Source of the DNA: Phyllobacterium calauticae | GTDB lineage: Bacteria > Pseudomonadota > Alphaproteobacteria > Rhizobiales > Rhizobiaceae | Length of the DNA: 64,000 nucleotides | NCBI RefSeq assembly: GCF_019991125.1 | Contig: NZ_JAGENB010000002.1 | Location: forward strand, 1,072,772-1,136,771 | Reading direction: 5' to 3' | In this document: piece after piece, positions 29,958 through 38,390 of the stretch | How the letters are laid out: each line of letters starts with the position of its first letter | How positions within the stretch are numbered: position 1 is the stretch's first letter | Position numbers and translations under genes: made by a program | Notes under the pieces: generated by a model | Told to the model about the DNA's origin: nothing | What the model saw: only the letters and a program-made list of their open reading frames with translations | Database searches by the model: none

Positions 29958-30819
29958 CGATCATATCCGGGTTTCTGTTTTCCTTGGCCATGAAGCCCAG
30001 CGCATGGCAGGTGCTGATGACGTGGACGCCAGCCTTGTCCTGGTCTTCCTTGATCTTCTCGTGGAAGGTGCGCAGTTCGGTCCAATGGGTCTTCGGACGA
30101 TAGTGGTGCTCGGCATGGTAGCCGTTGCCGAACCACAGCCAGTTGTAGAAGCGGTTATGGCTGCTGACGCCCCAGGCGATGGGTTCTTCCGGATCGCCGT
30201 TGAGGTGCTCGTAATAGCCGTTGAGCGAGGAGAGGCAATTCCCCAGATAGTAGAAGGGAACGAAGAACAGCATCGCCTTCCAGTCATAGAGGAAGCCGAT
30301 CGCTGCCAGACCCAGGAAGGCATAGAGTTCGAAACGGCCCCATTTGGCGTCAAACGGGCGGTTCTTGGCGATGGCCTTGTGAATATCGCCGAGGCTGTCA
30401 CGGAAGAAACTCAGGAACGTATAGCTCCATACATTTTCCGGCTCGCCATTCTTGCCATGGCGGTAGATCGACAGCCAGTCGATGGTTTCACCCTTTTCGT
30501 TCGGGCGATCGCTGTTGCCCGAGTGATGGCGCATGTGGATCCATTGATAATAGGTCTGCGAGAAGCCGATCGTGATCGATTCGAGCAGGCTGAAGGCATA
30601 GTTCATCGCACGCGGCTTGAAGTAGGGCGTGTGGATGAAGTTGTGCGAAATGCTGTTGATGTTCCACGAGATCGATACCGCATAGAACCCGCCCAGAACG
30701 AGCGACAGCCACAGAGGGCGGCTTTCGAAGCCGACAACCAGATAGATATTGAAGAGAAGGTGAGCGATGGCTGCCAGAACAGGCGCGATATCCCACCTTG
30801 TATGAGCGAAGAGTTTCAT
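29944..30819 (-). CDS. Membrane fatty acid desaturase/hydroxylase (cluster gene 5)
   Basis: About 291 residues with four to six membrane helices and the histidine boxes of di-iron membrane desaturases: HNFIH, HMRHH and HAEHH. It would oxidise an acyl chain in the inner membrane. I chose the ATG at 30819, which overlaps the end of the half-transporter gene by four bases, over a longer frame. Its presence says that the product of the operon contains, or is built on, a fatty acyl chain. Confidence 0.82.
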   Translation of the reverse strand: MKLFAHTRWDIAPVLAAIAHLLFNIYLVVGFESRPLWLSLVLGGFYAVSISWNINSISHNFIHTPYFKPRAMNYAFSLLESITIGFSQTYYQWIHMRHHSGNSDRPNEKGETIDWLSIYRHGKNGEPENVWSYTFLSFFRDSLGDIHKAIAKNRPFDAKWGRFELYAFLGLAAIGFLYDWKAMLFFVPFYYLGNCLSSLNGYYEHLNGDPEEPIAWGVSSHNRFYNWLWFGNGYHAEHHYRPKTHWTELRTFHEKIKEDQDKAGVHVISTCHALGFMAKENRNPDMIDADV

Positions 30820-31169
30820 AATCCTGTTGCTCCTACACAAGCCACACCGGCTGTGATGAACAGCACACCGGCTGCGTGGCGAAGGTTGATTTGTTCTTTG
30901 AATATCCATGCTCCGGCGAGCACGATGACGACATAGCTCAAGGCCATGAGCGGAAAGGCAATCGACAGCGGCACGTGTTCGAGCACGATCGTCCAGCCGA
31001 TGAGTTCGAGAGCCCAGAAAAAGACGCCGAGCCAGGTCATGGGTTTGACCAGGGCCGCGGACAGCGTTTCGTTATCGGCGGAATGTTTGAAGCAGACTTC
31101 CCGTGCGGTCTCCGTCAGCACACAGAACGCGATCAGGGCCAGCATGGCAGGGGTGAGGGTGCCGGTCAT
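30816..31169 (-). CDS. SMR-type half transporter with helix-1 glutamate (cluster gene 4)
   Basis: A 117-residue, four-helix protein of the SMR/EamA superfamily. Helix 1 (ALIAFCVLTETAREVCFK) has a glutamate like EmrE E14, unlike the second half transporter of this operon. The start at 31169 overlaps the stop of the arginase-like gene by four bases; the longer frame is antisense-like. It probably pairs with the protein at 27567. Confidence 0.75.
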   Translation of the reverse strand: MTGTLTPAMLALIAFCVLTETAREVCFKHSADNETLSAALVKPMTWLGVFFWALELIGWTIVLEHVPLSIAFPLMALSYVVIVLAGAWIFKEQINLRHAAGVLFITAGVACVGATGL

Positions 31170-32119
31170 CCCATGGCCTCCGACAGGACTTCCAGCAATG
31201 CATGGTTCGCAGCACTGTTGATATTGGTTGTAAGCACCGGGTCGGGCGTCGTGTGCGGCTGGTCGATGAAGATTTCCGCACGCTTGGTGAAGCGCGTCCA
31301 CAAGTTGCCGGCATAGGACGGCGTCGAATAGTCACCGGTCACATCAGCACCGATAATCCGGTGACGCTTGCTGATCTCGGTGATGAGAGACAGCACATAG
31401 GGCAGACGCATGTGTCCCTGGTCCCAATTGGTGATGGCATCATCGTGCACCAGCACATCCTTGTCGATGGTGAGGTACACGGCCTCGGTCTTGATGCGCG
31501 ACAACAGCTGACCGATGAAATTGTCTTCACCGATCTCCGAGATCGTCTTCCAGCTCAAGACACCGTTTTTCTGCTCGTAGCTGGCACCACTGCCGTACTC
31601 CTTGCGGACCCGGCTTGGTGCATGGCTATAGGGATAAAGTTCCAGTTGTCCCTGCTGCAGCAAGGACAGGTTGGCACCCTTGCGTTCGGGATTGGTCAGA
31701 TCGTCGCTGCAGACGCCGATTGTCACAATCTTTTCAAGGCCGGGATGCTGCAGGGCGCGGTTGATCCACGAGCCGCAATGCATGCCATTGCCGAAATGCA
31801 CCCAGTCCGGATGATTGTCGAAGTGAATGAGCGTTGCCGGGCCCGGATTGTTTTCAAGGGCGGCCGCGACCAGAAGGGCACTGACATGGTGGAAATCGCC
31901 GGATCCCATGAAACACAGATGCGGCTTCTTCTGATCGCCAACCATTTGCCGGGAAAGACAGCCGTCGAGGGCATCGATGGCTGTCTGGTGGCCCCACAGA
32001 CGAACCATCAGGCCGTGGTCTTCCGCGTGGATCTGGCGCGCGCCGGTTCGCATACAGGCGCGCACGAAGTCGGGTTGCAACTCCAGCGCATCATCAAGGT
32101 GAAGAAGGAGGAGTTGCAT
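31166..32119 (-). CDS. Arginase/ureohydrolase-fold metalloenzyme, UPF0489-like (cluster gene 3)
   Basis: A 317-residue enzyme with the metal sites of the ureohydrolase fold in order: GSGDFHH (cf. GGDH), HFDNHPDW (cf. DxHxD) and LTIDKDVL (cf. SxDxD). The family splits guanidino compounds such as arginine or agmatine, or deacetylates amines. The rest of the sequence is too divergent to name the substrate. It starts four bases after the aminotransferase stop. In context it may supply or recycle the amine used by the aminotransferase or transferase. Confidence 0.75.
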   Translation of the reverse strand: MQLLLLHLDDALELQPDFVRACMRTGARQIHAEDHGLMVRLWGHQTAIDALDGCLSRQMVGDQKKPHLCFMGSGDFHHVSALLVAAALENNPGPATLIHFDNHPDWVHFGNGMHCGSWINRALQHPGLEKIVTIGVCSDDLTNPERKGANLSLLQQGQLELYPYSHAPSRVRKEYGSGASYEQKNGVLSWKTISEIGEDNFIGQLLSRIKTEAVYLTIDKDVLVHDDAITNWDQGHMRLPYVLSLITEISKRHRIIGADVTGDYSTPSYAGNLWTRFTKRAEIFIDQPHTTPDPVLTTNINSAANHALLEVLSEAMG

Positions 32120-32123
32120 CCGA

Positions 32124-33545
32124 TTATCTCTTGGCGGCGCGCGTGAAAAGCTGATCGAGCAGGGTCAGCGCCAGGTCGATTTCCTCACGGGTAATCAGCA
32201 GGTTTGGTGCCAAGGTGATGACGTTCTTGTAGTAGCCGCCAACATCGAGCACGAGACCGTACTTCTTGTTGCCGACGACCAGATCGCCCTTCATGCCTTC
32301 ATCGGCCATCCAGTCGAGCGTTGCCTTGTCGGGCGTGAAGCCGTCTTCCTTGCAGATTTCGACACGCAGCGCGAGGCCGAGGCCGTCCACGTCGCCGATG
32401 GTGGGATGACGCTTCTGCAGCTCTTTCAGACCATCGAGGAAATAGGCACCCTTTTCCATGACGGCTGCGCCGAAGTCTTCTTCTTCGAGCATTTTCATGG
32501 TTTCGAGGGCAACAGCGGTACCCATCGGGTTGCTGGCGAAGGTCGAATGGGTGGAGCCGGGCGGGAAAATGCCGGGATTGATCAATTCTTCCTTGGCCCA
32601 GACGCCGGACAGTGGGTTGAGGCCGTTGGTGATTGCCTTGCCGAACACGAGTGCATCGGGTGTCACGCCGAAATGTTCGATCGACCACAGCTTGCCTGTG
32701 CGGTAGACGCCCATCTGGATTTCGTCGACCACGAGCAGAATGCCATGATCATCGAGGACCTTCTTGAGTTCCTTGAAGAAGTTCATCGGCGGAATGACAT
32801 AGCCGCCGGTGCCCTGGATCGGTTCGACATAGAATGCGGCGTATTCGGCCTTGCCGGTCTTCGGGTCCCACACGCCGTTATATTCGCTTTCGAACAGGCG
32901 GGCGAACTTCTGAACGCAGTAATGACCGTACTCTTCCTTGCTCATGCCCTTGGGGCCGCGGAAGTGGTAGGGGAATTCGATGAACTGGGCGCGGTCGCCG
33001 AAATGACCGTAGCGGCGGCGATAGCGATAGCTCGAGGTGATCGCGGATGCACCGAGCGTGCGGCCGTGGTAACCACCCTCGAAGGCGAACATCAGGCTCT
33101 TGCCGCCGGTATAGTTGCGAACCAGCTTGAGCGAGTCTTCAACGGCCTGCGAACCGCCGACGTTGAAATGAACACGGCCCTTGGCACCGAACTTGCGCTC
33201 GGCATCCTTGGCGATCATGGCGGCCAGTTCAACCTTTTCGCGATGCAGGTACTGCGAGGCAACCTGAGGAAGCGTATCCAGCTGGCGATGCGCCGCGGCG
33301 TTCAGGCGCGGATTGCGGTAGCCGAAATTGACCGCCGAATACCACATCTGCAGGTCGAGGAACGGGGTGTCCGTGGCGTCGTAGACGTAGGAGCCTTCGC
33401 ACCGGTCGAAGAACATCGGATGATCGGTATAGTGAACCGTATCGCCATGCGAGCAATATTCCTGCTCAAGGGCGCGAAGTTCGGCTTCGGAGATCTGCTT
33501 GGGGGCAGCATTGTCATTCTGCTCGATGGCAAGGTTGGTTTTCAT
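32124..33545 (-). CDS. Class III PLP-dependent aminotransferase (cluster gene 2)
   Basis: A 473-residue fold-type I aminotransferase: GSQAVEDSLKLVRNYTGG, EGGYHGRTLGASA, the cofactor Asp in VVDEIQMG and the Schiff-base lysine in VFGKAITNG near residue 302. Class III enzymes typically move an omega-amino group (ornithine, putrescine, GABA, diaminobutyrate). I start at the ATG at 33545; the longer frame to 33836 overlaps the upstream gene. Product and substrate are unknown, but a diamine or omega-amino acid is the likely type. Confidence 0.85.
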   Translation of the reverse strand: MKTNLAIEQNDNAAPKQISEAELRALEQEYCSHGDTVHYTDHPMFFDRCEGSYVYDATDTPFLDLQMWYSAVNFGYRNPRLNAAAHRQLDTLPQVASQYLHREKVELAAMIAKDAERKFGAKGRVHFNVGGSQAVEDSLKLVRNYTGGKSLMFAFEGGYHGRTLGASAITSSYRYRRRYGHFGDRAQFIEFPYHFRGPKGMSKEEYGHYCVQKFARLFESEYNGVWDPKTGKAEYAAFYVEPIQGTGGYVIPPMNFFKELKKVLDDHGILLVVDEIQMGVYRTGKLWSIEHFGVTPDALVFGKAITNGLNPLSGVWAKEELINPGIFPPGSTHSTFASNPMGTAVALETMKMLEEEDFGAAVMEKGAYFLDGLKELQKRHPTIGDVDGLGLALRVEICKEDGFTPDKATLDWMADEGMKGDLVVGNKKYGLVLDVGGYYKNVITLAPNLLITREEIDLALTLLDQLFTRAAKR

Positions 33546-33568
33546 GAAGATTCTCTTCTGTTGCATTT

Positions 33569-34252
33569 TTACGCCGTGGCGTAACGGGGAGCGCTCTCGT
33601 GATGGCGATTGAAGCCGGGGAGCGCATTCTTCAGGCTCTGGGTAAGATCGGAAAAGTTCTCGTAGCCGACGAACGGAATGGCTTGTTCCGTGCAGAACTC
33701 GGCCAGCTTGTCCTTGGCGAAGACCAGTTCCGGCTTGTCGGAGACGCAGAAATCGGAGCGGCCGTCGCCAATATAGACCCGCGTATCGAAGGCCTCGACG
33801 GAACGGCATTTGCAGACACCGGCGGCCGACGAACAATCGATATCGCTGTACGGTGAACTGAGTTCATAGCGGGTGTGACCATTCACGCCGGAGATCGTCA
33901 GCTTGTTGGCGATGACCGGGAGATAATCGAGCTTGTGCCGGGCAAGGATGCGCTTGATGAAATAATCGACACCGTCGCTGATGATCGTGACCGGAATGCC
34001 CTGTGCCCAGCAGAAGTCGATAAAGGCAGGGAAGGTTGGATCTATGGCGATGTCATCAAGCGCGCTGTCCAGTTCCTGATGCGTTGCTTCGATCAGGGCG
34101 ATCTGGCGTGCCATGCATTCAGCGGAACCAATGAGGCCCTGCTTCCATTGCTGTTCGATATCTTCCCAGGCAGGGCTGGCTAATCGTTCAAGAATGAAAT
34201 CGGTAGCGTCCTCAAGCGAAATGGTCCCGTCAAAATCACAAAATACATGCAT
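33569..34252 (-). CDS. HAD-IB phosphatase, MtnX/SerB-like (cluster gene 1)
   Basis: A 227-residue haloacid dehalogenase phosphatase. The nucleophile motif CDFDGT is at residues 5-10, motif II falls in VTIISDGVD and motif III/IV in YIGDGRSD. It resembles the MtnX and phosphoserine phosphatase groups and has unusual paired cysteines in CSSAAGVCKC. It is the first gene of the operon. Its ribosome site GAGGAG sits in a hairpin (34260-34281). Confidence 0.82.
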   Translation of the reverse strand: MHVFCDFDGTISLEDATDFILERLASPAWEDIEQQWKQGLIGSAECMARQIALIEATHQELDSALDDIAIDPTFPAFIDFCWAQGIPVTIISDGVDYFIKRILARHKLDYLPVIANKLTISGVNGHTRYELSSPYSDIDCSSAAGVCKCRSVEAFDTRVYIGDGRSDFCVSDKPELVFAKDKLAEFCTEQAIPFVGYENFSDLTQSLKNALPGFNRHHESAPRYATA

Positions 34253-34259
34253 GCAGACA

Positions 34260-34281
34260 CTCCTCGTGCGAACGTGAGGAG
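34260..34281 (-). promoter_or_regulatory. Hairpin covering the ribosome site of cluster gene 1
   Basis: On the minus strand CTCCTC (34281-34276) can pair with GAGGAG (34265-34260), the ribosome-binding site seven bases before the ATG at 34252, with a ten-base loop. In the folded form the start would be hidden, so translation of the operon could respond to temperature or a factor. Inferred from sequence only. Confidence 0.4.
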
Positions 34282-34375
34282 CTTCTAGCATCGATGGATG
34301 ATCGCTAAATTATGCGAAGATGATGCCAAACTGAAATCGATGGAGGGCAGACAGAGCCGTCGTGTGGAAGCGAAA

Positions 34376-35752
34376 TTATGCTTTTGGTAGAAGCACTTCT
34401 ACGAGAAGACCCTTTCCGGAAGCTGGGGATTTCAATGCAATCGTGCCGGACAGGCGCTTGACGATATCGGCAACGATCGTCAGGCCCAGCCCGGTTCCCT
34501 CGATCTGCGGCGTATCAATACGATAGAATCGCTGGAATACGGCCTCCCGGTGATGTTCGGCGATACCGGGCCCGCTGTCTGAAATGGACAGGCGCCAGTA
34601 ATTGTTGGCCGCCGTGATCGCCACGCGTATCTTGCCGGCACCGGGCGTATATTTCACCGCATTTTCGATGAGATTGCTGATCATGAGACGAAGCAGGGGC
34701 TCATCGGCCCGCACCAGCGCCTTCTCGTCACCGTCGAGCGACATGTCCAGCTGCTTTGCCGTTATCAGATTTCCCATTTCGGCAACGACGGATGCCACGC
34801 TGCTGTACAGCGGTACGTCCTGCAATTGCATGGGCTGATGACCGACGCGGGCGGCACGCAGCAATTGCTCGATCAGATAGGTGGCCCTTTCATTGCTGAT
34901 GATAAGGTCGGCGATGATAGCCTGCCGCTCCTTCTCGTTGTCAGCCTGGGCCAGCATTTGCAGCAGAAGCTTCAATGCCGCCTGCGGCGTGCGCAACTGA
35001 TGGGCGGCATGATCGGCAAAGCGCCGTTCCGCCTTGAGCGAATCATCGAGATCCTCGAGCAACTGGTTGATCGAGCGGCCGAGGGGAGACAGATCCCTTG
35101 GCAGCGTATCGACCGGAATGGCTGAAAGGTCGTCCGGAGAGCGGCTGCGGATCTGCTGCACCAGCATGCGGATGGTGCTGAGGCCGCTGTTGATGCCAAA
35201 CCATATCAGCAGTGCGATCAACGGGATGAGGATCAGCAGGGGGAAGATAAGGTTGAGCAGGATGTTCGACACCAGCGTCTGGCGCATGGCGACCTTTTCC
35301 GCCACCTCGATCACAACATGCGTTTCGGGGATCGGCAGGGAGTAAATCCGCCAAAGTTCGCTGTCATAGGGAACATTGGTGAAGCCGGCGCGCTGCAAGG
35401 GGATTTCAGCCGGAAATGTCGACCCGGAGAAAAGGACGATCTTGTTGTCCTTCCATGCCCGGAACATATGTGCGTCGGCATAGTCATCCGCGTCCTCGTT
35501 CAGCGCGAGCTGGTTGCCCATGTTGAAATCGATATCGGCGATCTGCTTGGGCGGGGCGTCTCCCGTTTCATCAAACTGATTGTGAAGAAGCATCCACAGG
35601 ACATTGGCATCATTGATTAATTGTGCGTCGTAGACATTGTTGATTTCACGCGTGGCGCTGTTGAATGCAAAACCGCCGATGATGGCCATGGTGATGAGGA
35701 TCGTCGGCGTAACGCGAAAGAACAGATTGCGGGTAAGGGTAGGCCTGCTCAT
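34376..35752 (-). CDS. Sensor histidine kinase, QseC/PmrB-like
   Basis: A 458-residue inner-membrane kinase: one helix near residues 10-30, a periplasmic sensor of about 140 residues, a second helix near 170-190, HAMP, then HisKA with the phosphorylated His in FADHAAHQLRTP and a HATPase with N-box NLIENAVKYTP and GTGLGL. The short sensor has acidic patches (LNEDADDYADAH), suggesting metal or cationic peptide sensing. It overlaps its response regulator by four bases and lies just upstream of the eight-gene operon, on the same strand. Confidence 0.9.
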   Translation of the reverse strand: MSRPTLTRNLFFRVTPTILITMAIIGGFAFNSATREINNVYDAQLINDANVLWMLLHNQFDETGDAPPKQIADIDFNMGNQLALNEDADDYADAHMFRAWKDNKIVLFSGSTFPAEIPLQRAGFTNVPYDSELWRIYSLPIPETHVVIEVAEKVAMRQTLVSNILLNLIFPLLILIPLIALLIWFGINSGLSTIRMLVQQIRSRSPDDLSAIPVDTLPRDLSPLGRSINQLLEDLDDSLKAERRFADHAAHQLRTPQAALKLLLQMLAQADNEKERQAIIADLIISNERATYLIEQLLRAARVGHQPMQLQDVPLYSSVASVVAEMGNLITAKQLDMSLDGDEKALVRADEPLLRLMISNLIENAVKYTPGAGKIRVAITAANNYWRLSISDSGPGIAEHHREAVFQRFYRIDTPQIEGTGLGLTIVADIVKRLSGTIALKSPASGKGLLVEVLLPKA

Positions 35753-36405
35753 GCGTCCACCATATAGCCCACGCCCCGGATGGACTTGATGAAATCGCTG
35801 CCGAGTTTCTTGCGCAGATTATAGATCGTGACTTCGGTCGTATTGCTCTCGACCGCACTCTCGGCGCTGTACAGCGCATACTCGATATCGCTTTTTGTGA
35901 CGTATTTGCCGGCGCGTTCCATCAGGAGCTTCAGCAGCTGGAACTCCTTGGCGGTCATCATCACCTGATTTGAAGCCTTGCGCACGACCTTGGCTGCGGG
36001 ATCGACTTCGACATCGGCGCATCTCAGGATCGTGTCGACACGGCCCTCGCTGCGGCGAACCAGGGCGCGCAAGCGGGCGAGCAGTTCATCGAGATCGAAA
36101 GGCTTCACCAGATAATCGTCGGCGCCGCTGTCGAGGCCTTCCACTTTGTGCAGCGGGGTATCGCGGGCGGTCAAAAGCAGAATGGGAACAAGATTCTTGT
36201 CGCGCCGGGTCGCCCTGAGCACTTCAAGTCCGCTCATCCTGGGCAAGTTGATGTCAAGAACGACAACAGCAAAGCTCGAATCCTGCATGGCTGCGAGCCC
36301 GGTTTCACCGTCCTGCATCCAGTCGACGCCATAGGCATGCTTTTCCAGCGCCTTCTTCAACGAGGAGCCGAGCATCGTGTCATCTTCAATAAGCAGCAAT
36401 CGCAT
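35749..36405 (-). CDS. OmpR/PhoB family response regulator (QseB/PmrA-like)
   Basis: A 218-residue two-domain regulator. The receiver has the acidic pocket near residues 7-8 and the phospho-acceptor Asp in VVVLDINLPRMSG. The C-terminal winged helix (KYVTKSDIEYALYS, then SNTTEVTIYNLRKKLGSDFIKSIRGVGY) binds DNA. It is the first gene of the kinase pair and is divergent from a PF03640 protein gene. It may control that gene and the operon downstream. Confidence 0.93.
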   Translation of the reverse strand: MRLLLIEDDTMLGSSLKKALEKHAYGVDWMQDGETGLAAMQDSSFAVVVLDINLPRMSGLEVLRATRRDKNLVPILLLTARDTPLHKVEGLDSGADDYLVKPFDLDELLARLRALVRRSEGRVDTILRCADVEVDPAAKVVRKASNQVMMTAKEFQLLKLLMERAGKYVTKSDIEYALYSAESAVESNTTEVTIYNLRKKLGSDFIKSIRGVGYMVDA

Positions 36406-36699
36406 TGTTCAGATCATCGTTTGAATGCTGGAAAACAGCATTTGGGGCAGCAACGGGTGGCGGATAGGCTGGAATCTCGGTTTTTTGCAGGCGACCGGGT
36501 TCCAGCCTACACTGGATTGAAACAATCATTACGCTGTTTTCGCTTCGTTACCAATCGTCTCAATTGTTGTTCGCGGGTTCTTCTCTTGTGCCTCAATTCG
36601 GATCAGAATGGGTCGCACCGTCATGAACCGCGAAGTACATTCGCGTAAAATGGGTATTGCTGGCGTGTCGCCGGTCAAACCGATGAGGGAGTGAAATCG

Positions 36700-37074
36700 A
36701 TGAAAACACTGCTGATAGCAATGAGTCTTCTGGCCGCCACGACCCTGACAGCATTTGCCGCTGAGCCGGCAAAGATGGTTGAAACAAAAGCCGGAAAGGT
36801 GCTCGCCACCGAAAAAGGCATGACGCTCTATACGTTCGACAAGGATGCCAAGGGCAAATCCAATTGCGATACGGACTGCCTGAAAAAATGGCCGGCTTTC
36901 CACGCCGATGCCAAAGCGAAGGCCGCAGGCAAGTGGTCGCTCGTCAAAGCCGCCGATGGCAAGGATATGTGGGCTTACGATGGAAAGCCGCTCTACACCT
37001 TTGCCAAGGATGCAAAGGAAGGCGAGACCGGCGGTGACGGTGTCGGCAGCGTCTGGCACGTCGTAAAGCAGTAA
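36700..37074 (+). CDS. Secreted PF03640 repeat protein (COG4315)
   Basis: A 124-residue exported protein: signal peptide of about 20 residues (cut after AFA), then two copies of the lipoprotein_15 repeat, GMTLYTFDKDAKGKSNCD with CLKKWPAF, and GKPLYTFAKDAKEG. The family is periplasmic or secreted with unknown function. Here C44/C48-like cysteines could form a disulfide. Start at the ATG at 36700 after GAGGGAG. It is transcribed away from the response regulator gene and is a likely target of it. Confidence 0.85.
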   Translation: MKTLLIAMSLLAATTLTAFAAEPAKMVETKAGKVLATEKGMTLYTFDKDAKGKSNCDTDCLKKWPAFHADAKAKAAGKWSLVKAADGKDMWAYDGKPLYTFAKDAKEGETGGDGVGSVWHVVKQ

Positions 37075-37095
37075 AAGCGGCAACAGTCCGGAATC

Positions 37096-37132
37096 AACAA
37101 CGGCGCAGAAGCCTCGCTTCTGCGCCGTTGTT
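37096..37132. terminator. Bidirectional stem-loop terminator
   Basis: AACAACGGCGCAGAAG (37096-37111) pairs perfectly with CTTCTGCGCCGTTGTT (37117-37132): a 16-bp stem and five-base loop between two converging genes. The T-run is short, but the hairpin is very stable. Confidence 0.75.
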
Positions 37133-37155
37133 CAGATCAATGGCAGGTGACCGGA

Positions 37156-38169
37156 TCAAGCCGCCTGAATGGCTGACAGCTTCCATTCCGAGCCGTCCTT
37201 GCGCACAAAGGTCCACACCTCCGTGGTTTCGGTCGGCCTGGTGTTGTCGCCATCGACAAGACGGCCCGTCGTCCGGTCGAGCATCGCATCGATGCTGGAA
37301 TAGTGCATTGCCAGCGTGGCGTAATCGGCATTGTTCTCGTGCCACGATTCAGCGATATCGCCCTGGAGCAGCTTGACGTCGGAAACGCTGTTGCGCACGC
37401 CCTTGGTTGCATTCTCCCCGAGCTCTTCCGCCAGATAGGACATGGCTTCCGGCGTGGTGAGGGACCGCAGTTCGGCATAATTTTCCGTCCCGTAGGCGGT
37501 CTGCACCCTGGTCAGAAGCTGCTCGAACTGATTGAGGTCCGACTGTGTCAGGCCGAGTTCATCGGTCGACGCGGAGGCTTGTGCCGGCCTCGCGTTCTGG
37601 GAAGGCTGGGAAGAACCGGAACCCATCGCCGCTCCAACGGTCGGAATACGGAATGAGGGAGATGCGGACGGGTCAGCCTGCCGGCCAAAACCCTGGCCGG
37701 ATACCGGACCCGAAGCGGCAAGAGGCGACTGTCGGCGCTGGGCGAAAAACCGCATGGCCAGCATGATCGCGCCAATCACCAGGCCGATCTGCAGCAGCAT
37801 GCCGAGGAAACCGAAGCCGCCGCCGAAACCGTGACCGAGCAGTGTACCGATCAAACCGCCGACCAGCAGGCCGCCCAGCATGGAACCGCCAAAACCGCTG
37901 AAGAAACCGGGGCGCGGCGCGGCTGCCTGCGGCTGCATGGCCGAGGGCTGGTTCGTTTGCGGGCGCGGGGTCATTGTCCGTTCAATCGGCGCGGCAGGCG
38001 ACGGTGCTGTCCGGGTGGCTGCGGGCGCATCGAACGTGCGCGTGCCGCGGCTGCCAAATCCGCCGCTCGCCCGCCTTGCGTCGGCGATATCAAATGCACT
38101 CAGCGTGACAGCCAAGGCCAGAACGAGCAACACAACGATGCGAATGATGCGGGAAGCAGTACCAGACAT
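37156..38169 (-). CDS. Tim44-like domain protein, membrane-anchored
   Basis: A 337-residue protein: an N-terminal signal-type helix, a low-complexity Pro/Ala/Thr linker (residues about 45-90), two glycine-rich hydrophobic helices (SGFGGSMLGGLLVGGLIGTL, FLGMLLQIGLVIGAIMLAMRF), then a Tim44-like domain ending WTFVRKDGSEWKLSAIQ. Bacterial relatives sit on the inner membrane; they share the fold of the mitochondrial import factor Tim44, but their role is not established. Confidence 0.83.
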   Translation of the reverse strand: MSGTASRIIRIVVLLVLALAVTLSAFDIADARRASGGFGSRGTRTFDAPAATRTAPSPAAPIERTMTPRPQTNQPSAMQPQAAAPRPGFFSGFGGSMLGGLLVGGLIGTLLGHGFGGGFGFLGMLLQIGLVIGAIMLAMRFFAQRRQSPLAASGPVSGQGFGRQADPSASPSFRIPTVGAAMGSGSSQPSQNARPAQASASTDELGLTQSDLNQFEQLLTRVQTAYGTENYAELRSLTTPEAMSYLAEELGENATKGVRNSVSDVKLLQGDIAESWHENNADYATLAMHYSSIDAMLDRTTGRLVDGDNTRPTETTEVWTFVRKDGSEWKLSAIQAA

Positions 38170-38390
38170 AAATTTCTCCTGTTACGCACCAGCCAATTTT
38201 CAGCGCGCCACCCGCATATAGAAAGCGGTGCCGGCAATTTTAAGTGCCGACCAGGATAAAACGGACAATTCTGGGTGGATTTTTTGCTTTCCGACTGTTG
38301 GATTTTAAAGAATATTTCCCGGCGTGCCGAATAAAGCGGATATCCCGCGTGTTCTCCCATCGCAGTCCCTTTGCTTCAGGAGAAAACGTG

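Noticed and set aside
32406-33584. Plus-strand 392-codon frame opposite the aminotransferase gene
   Set aside because: Shadow of a high-GC gene; the opposite strand has the complete PLP-enzyme motifs.
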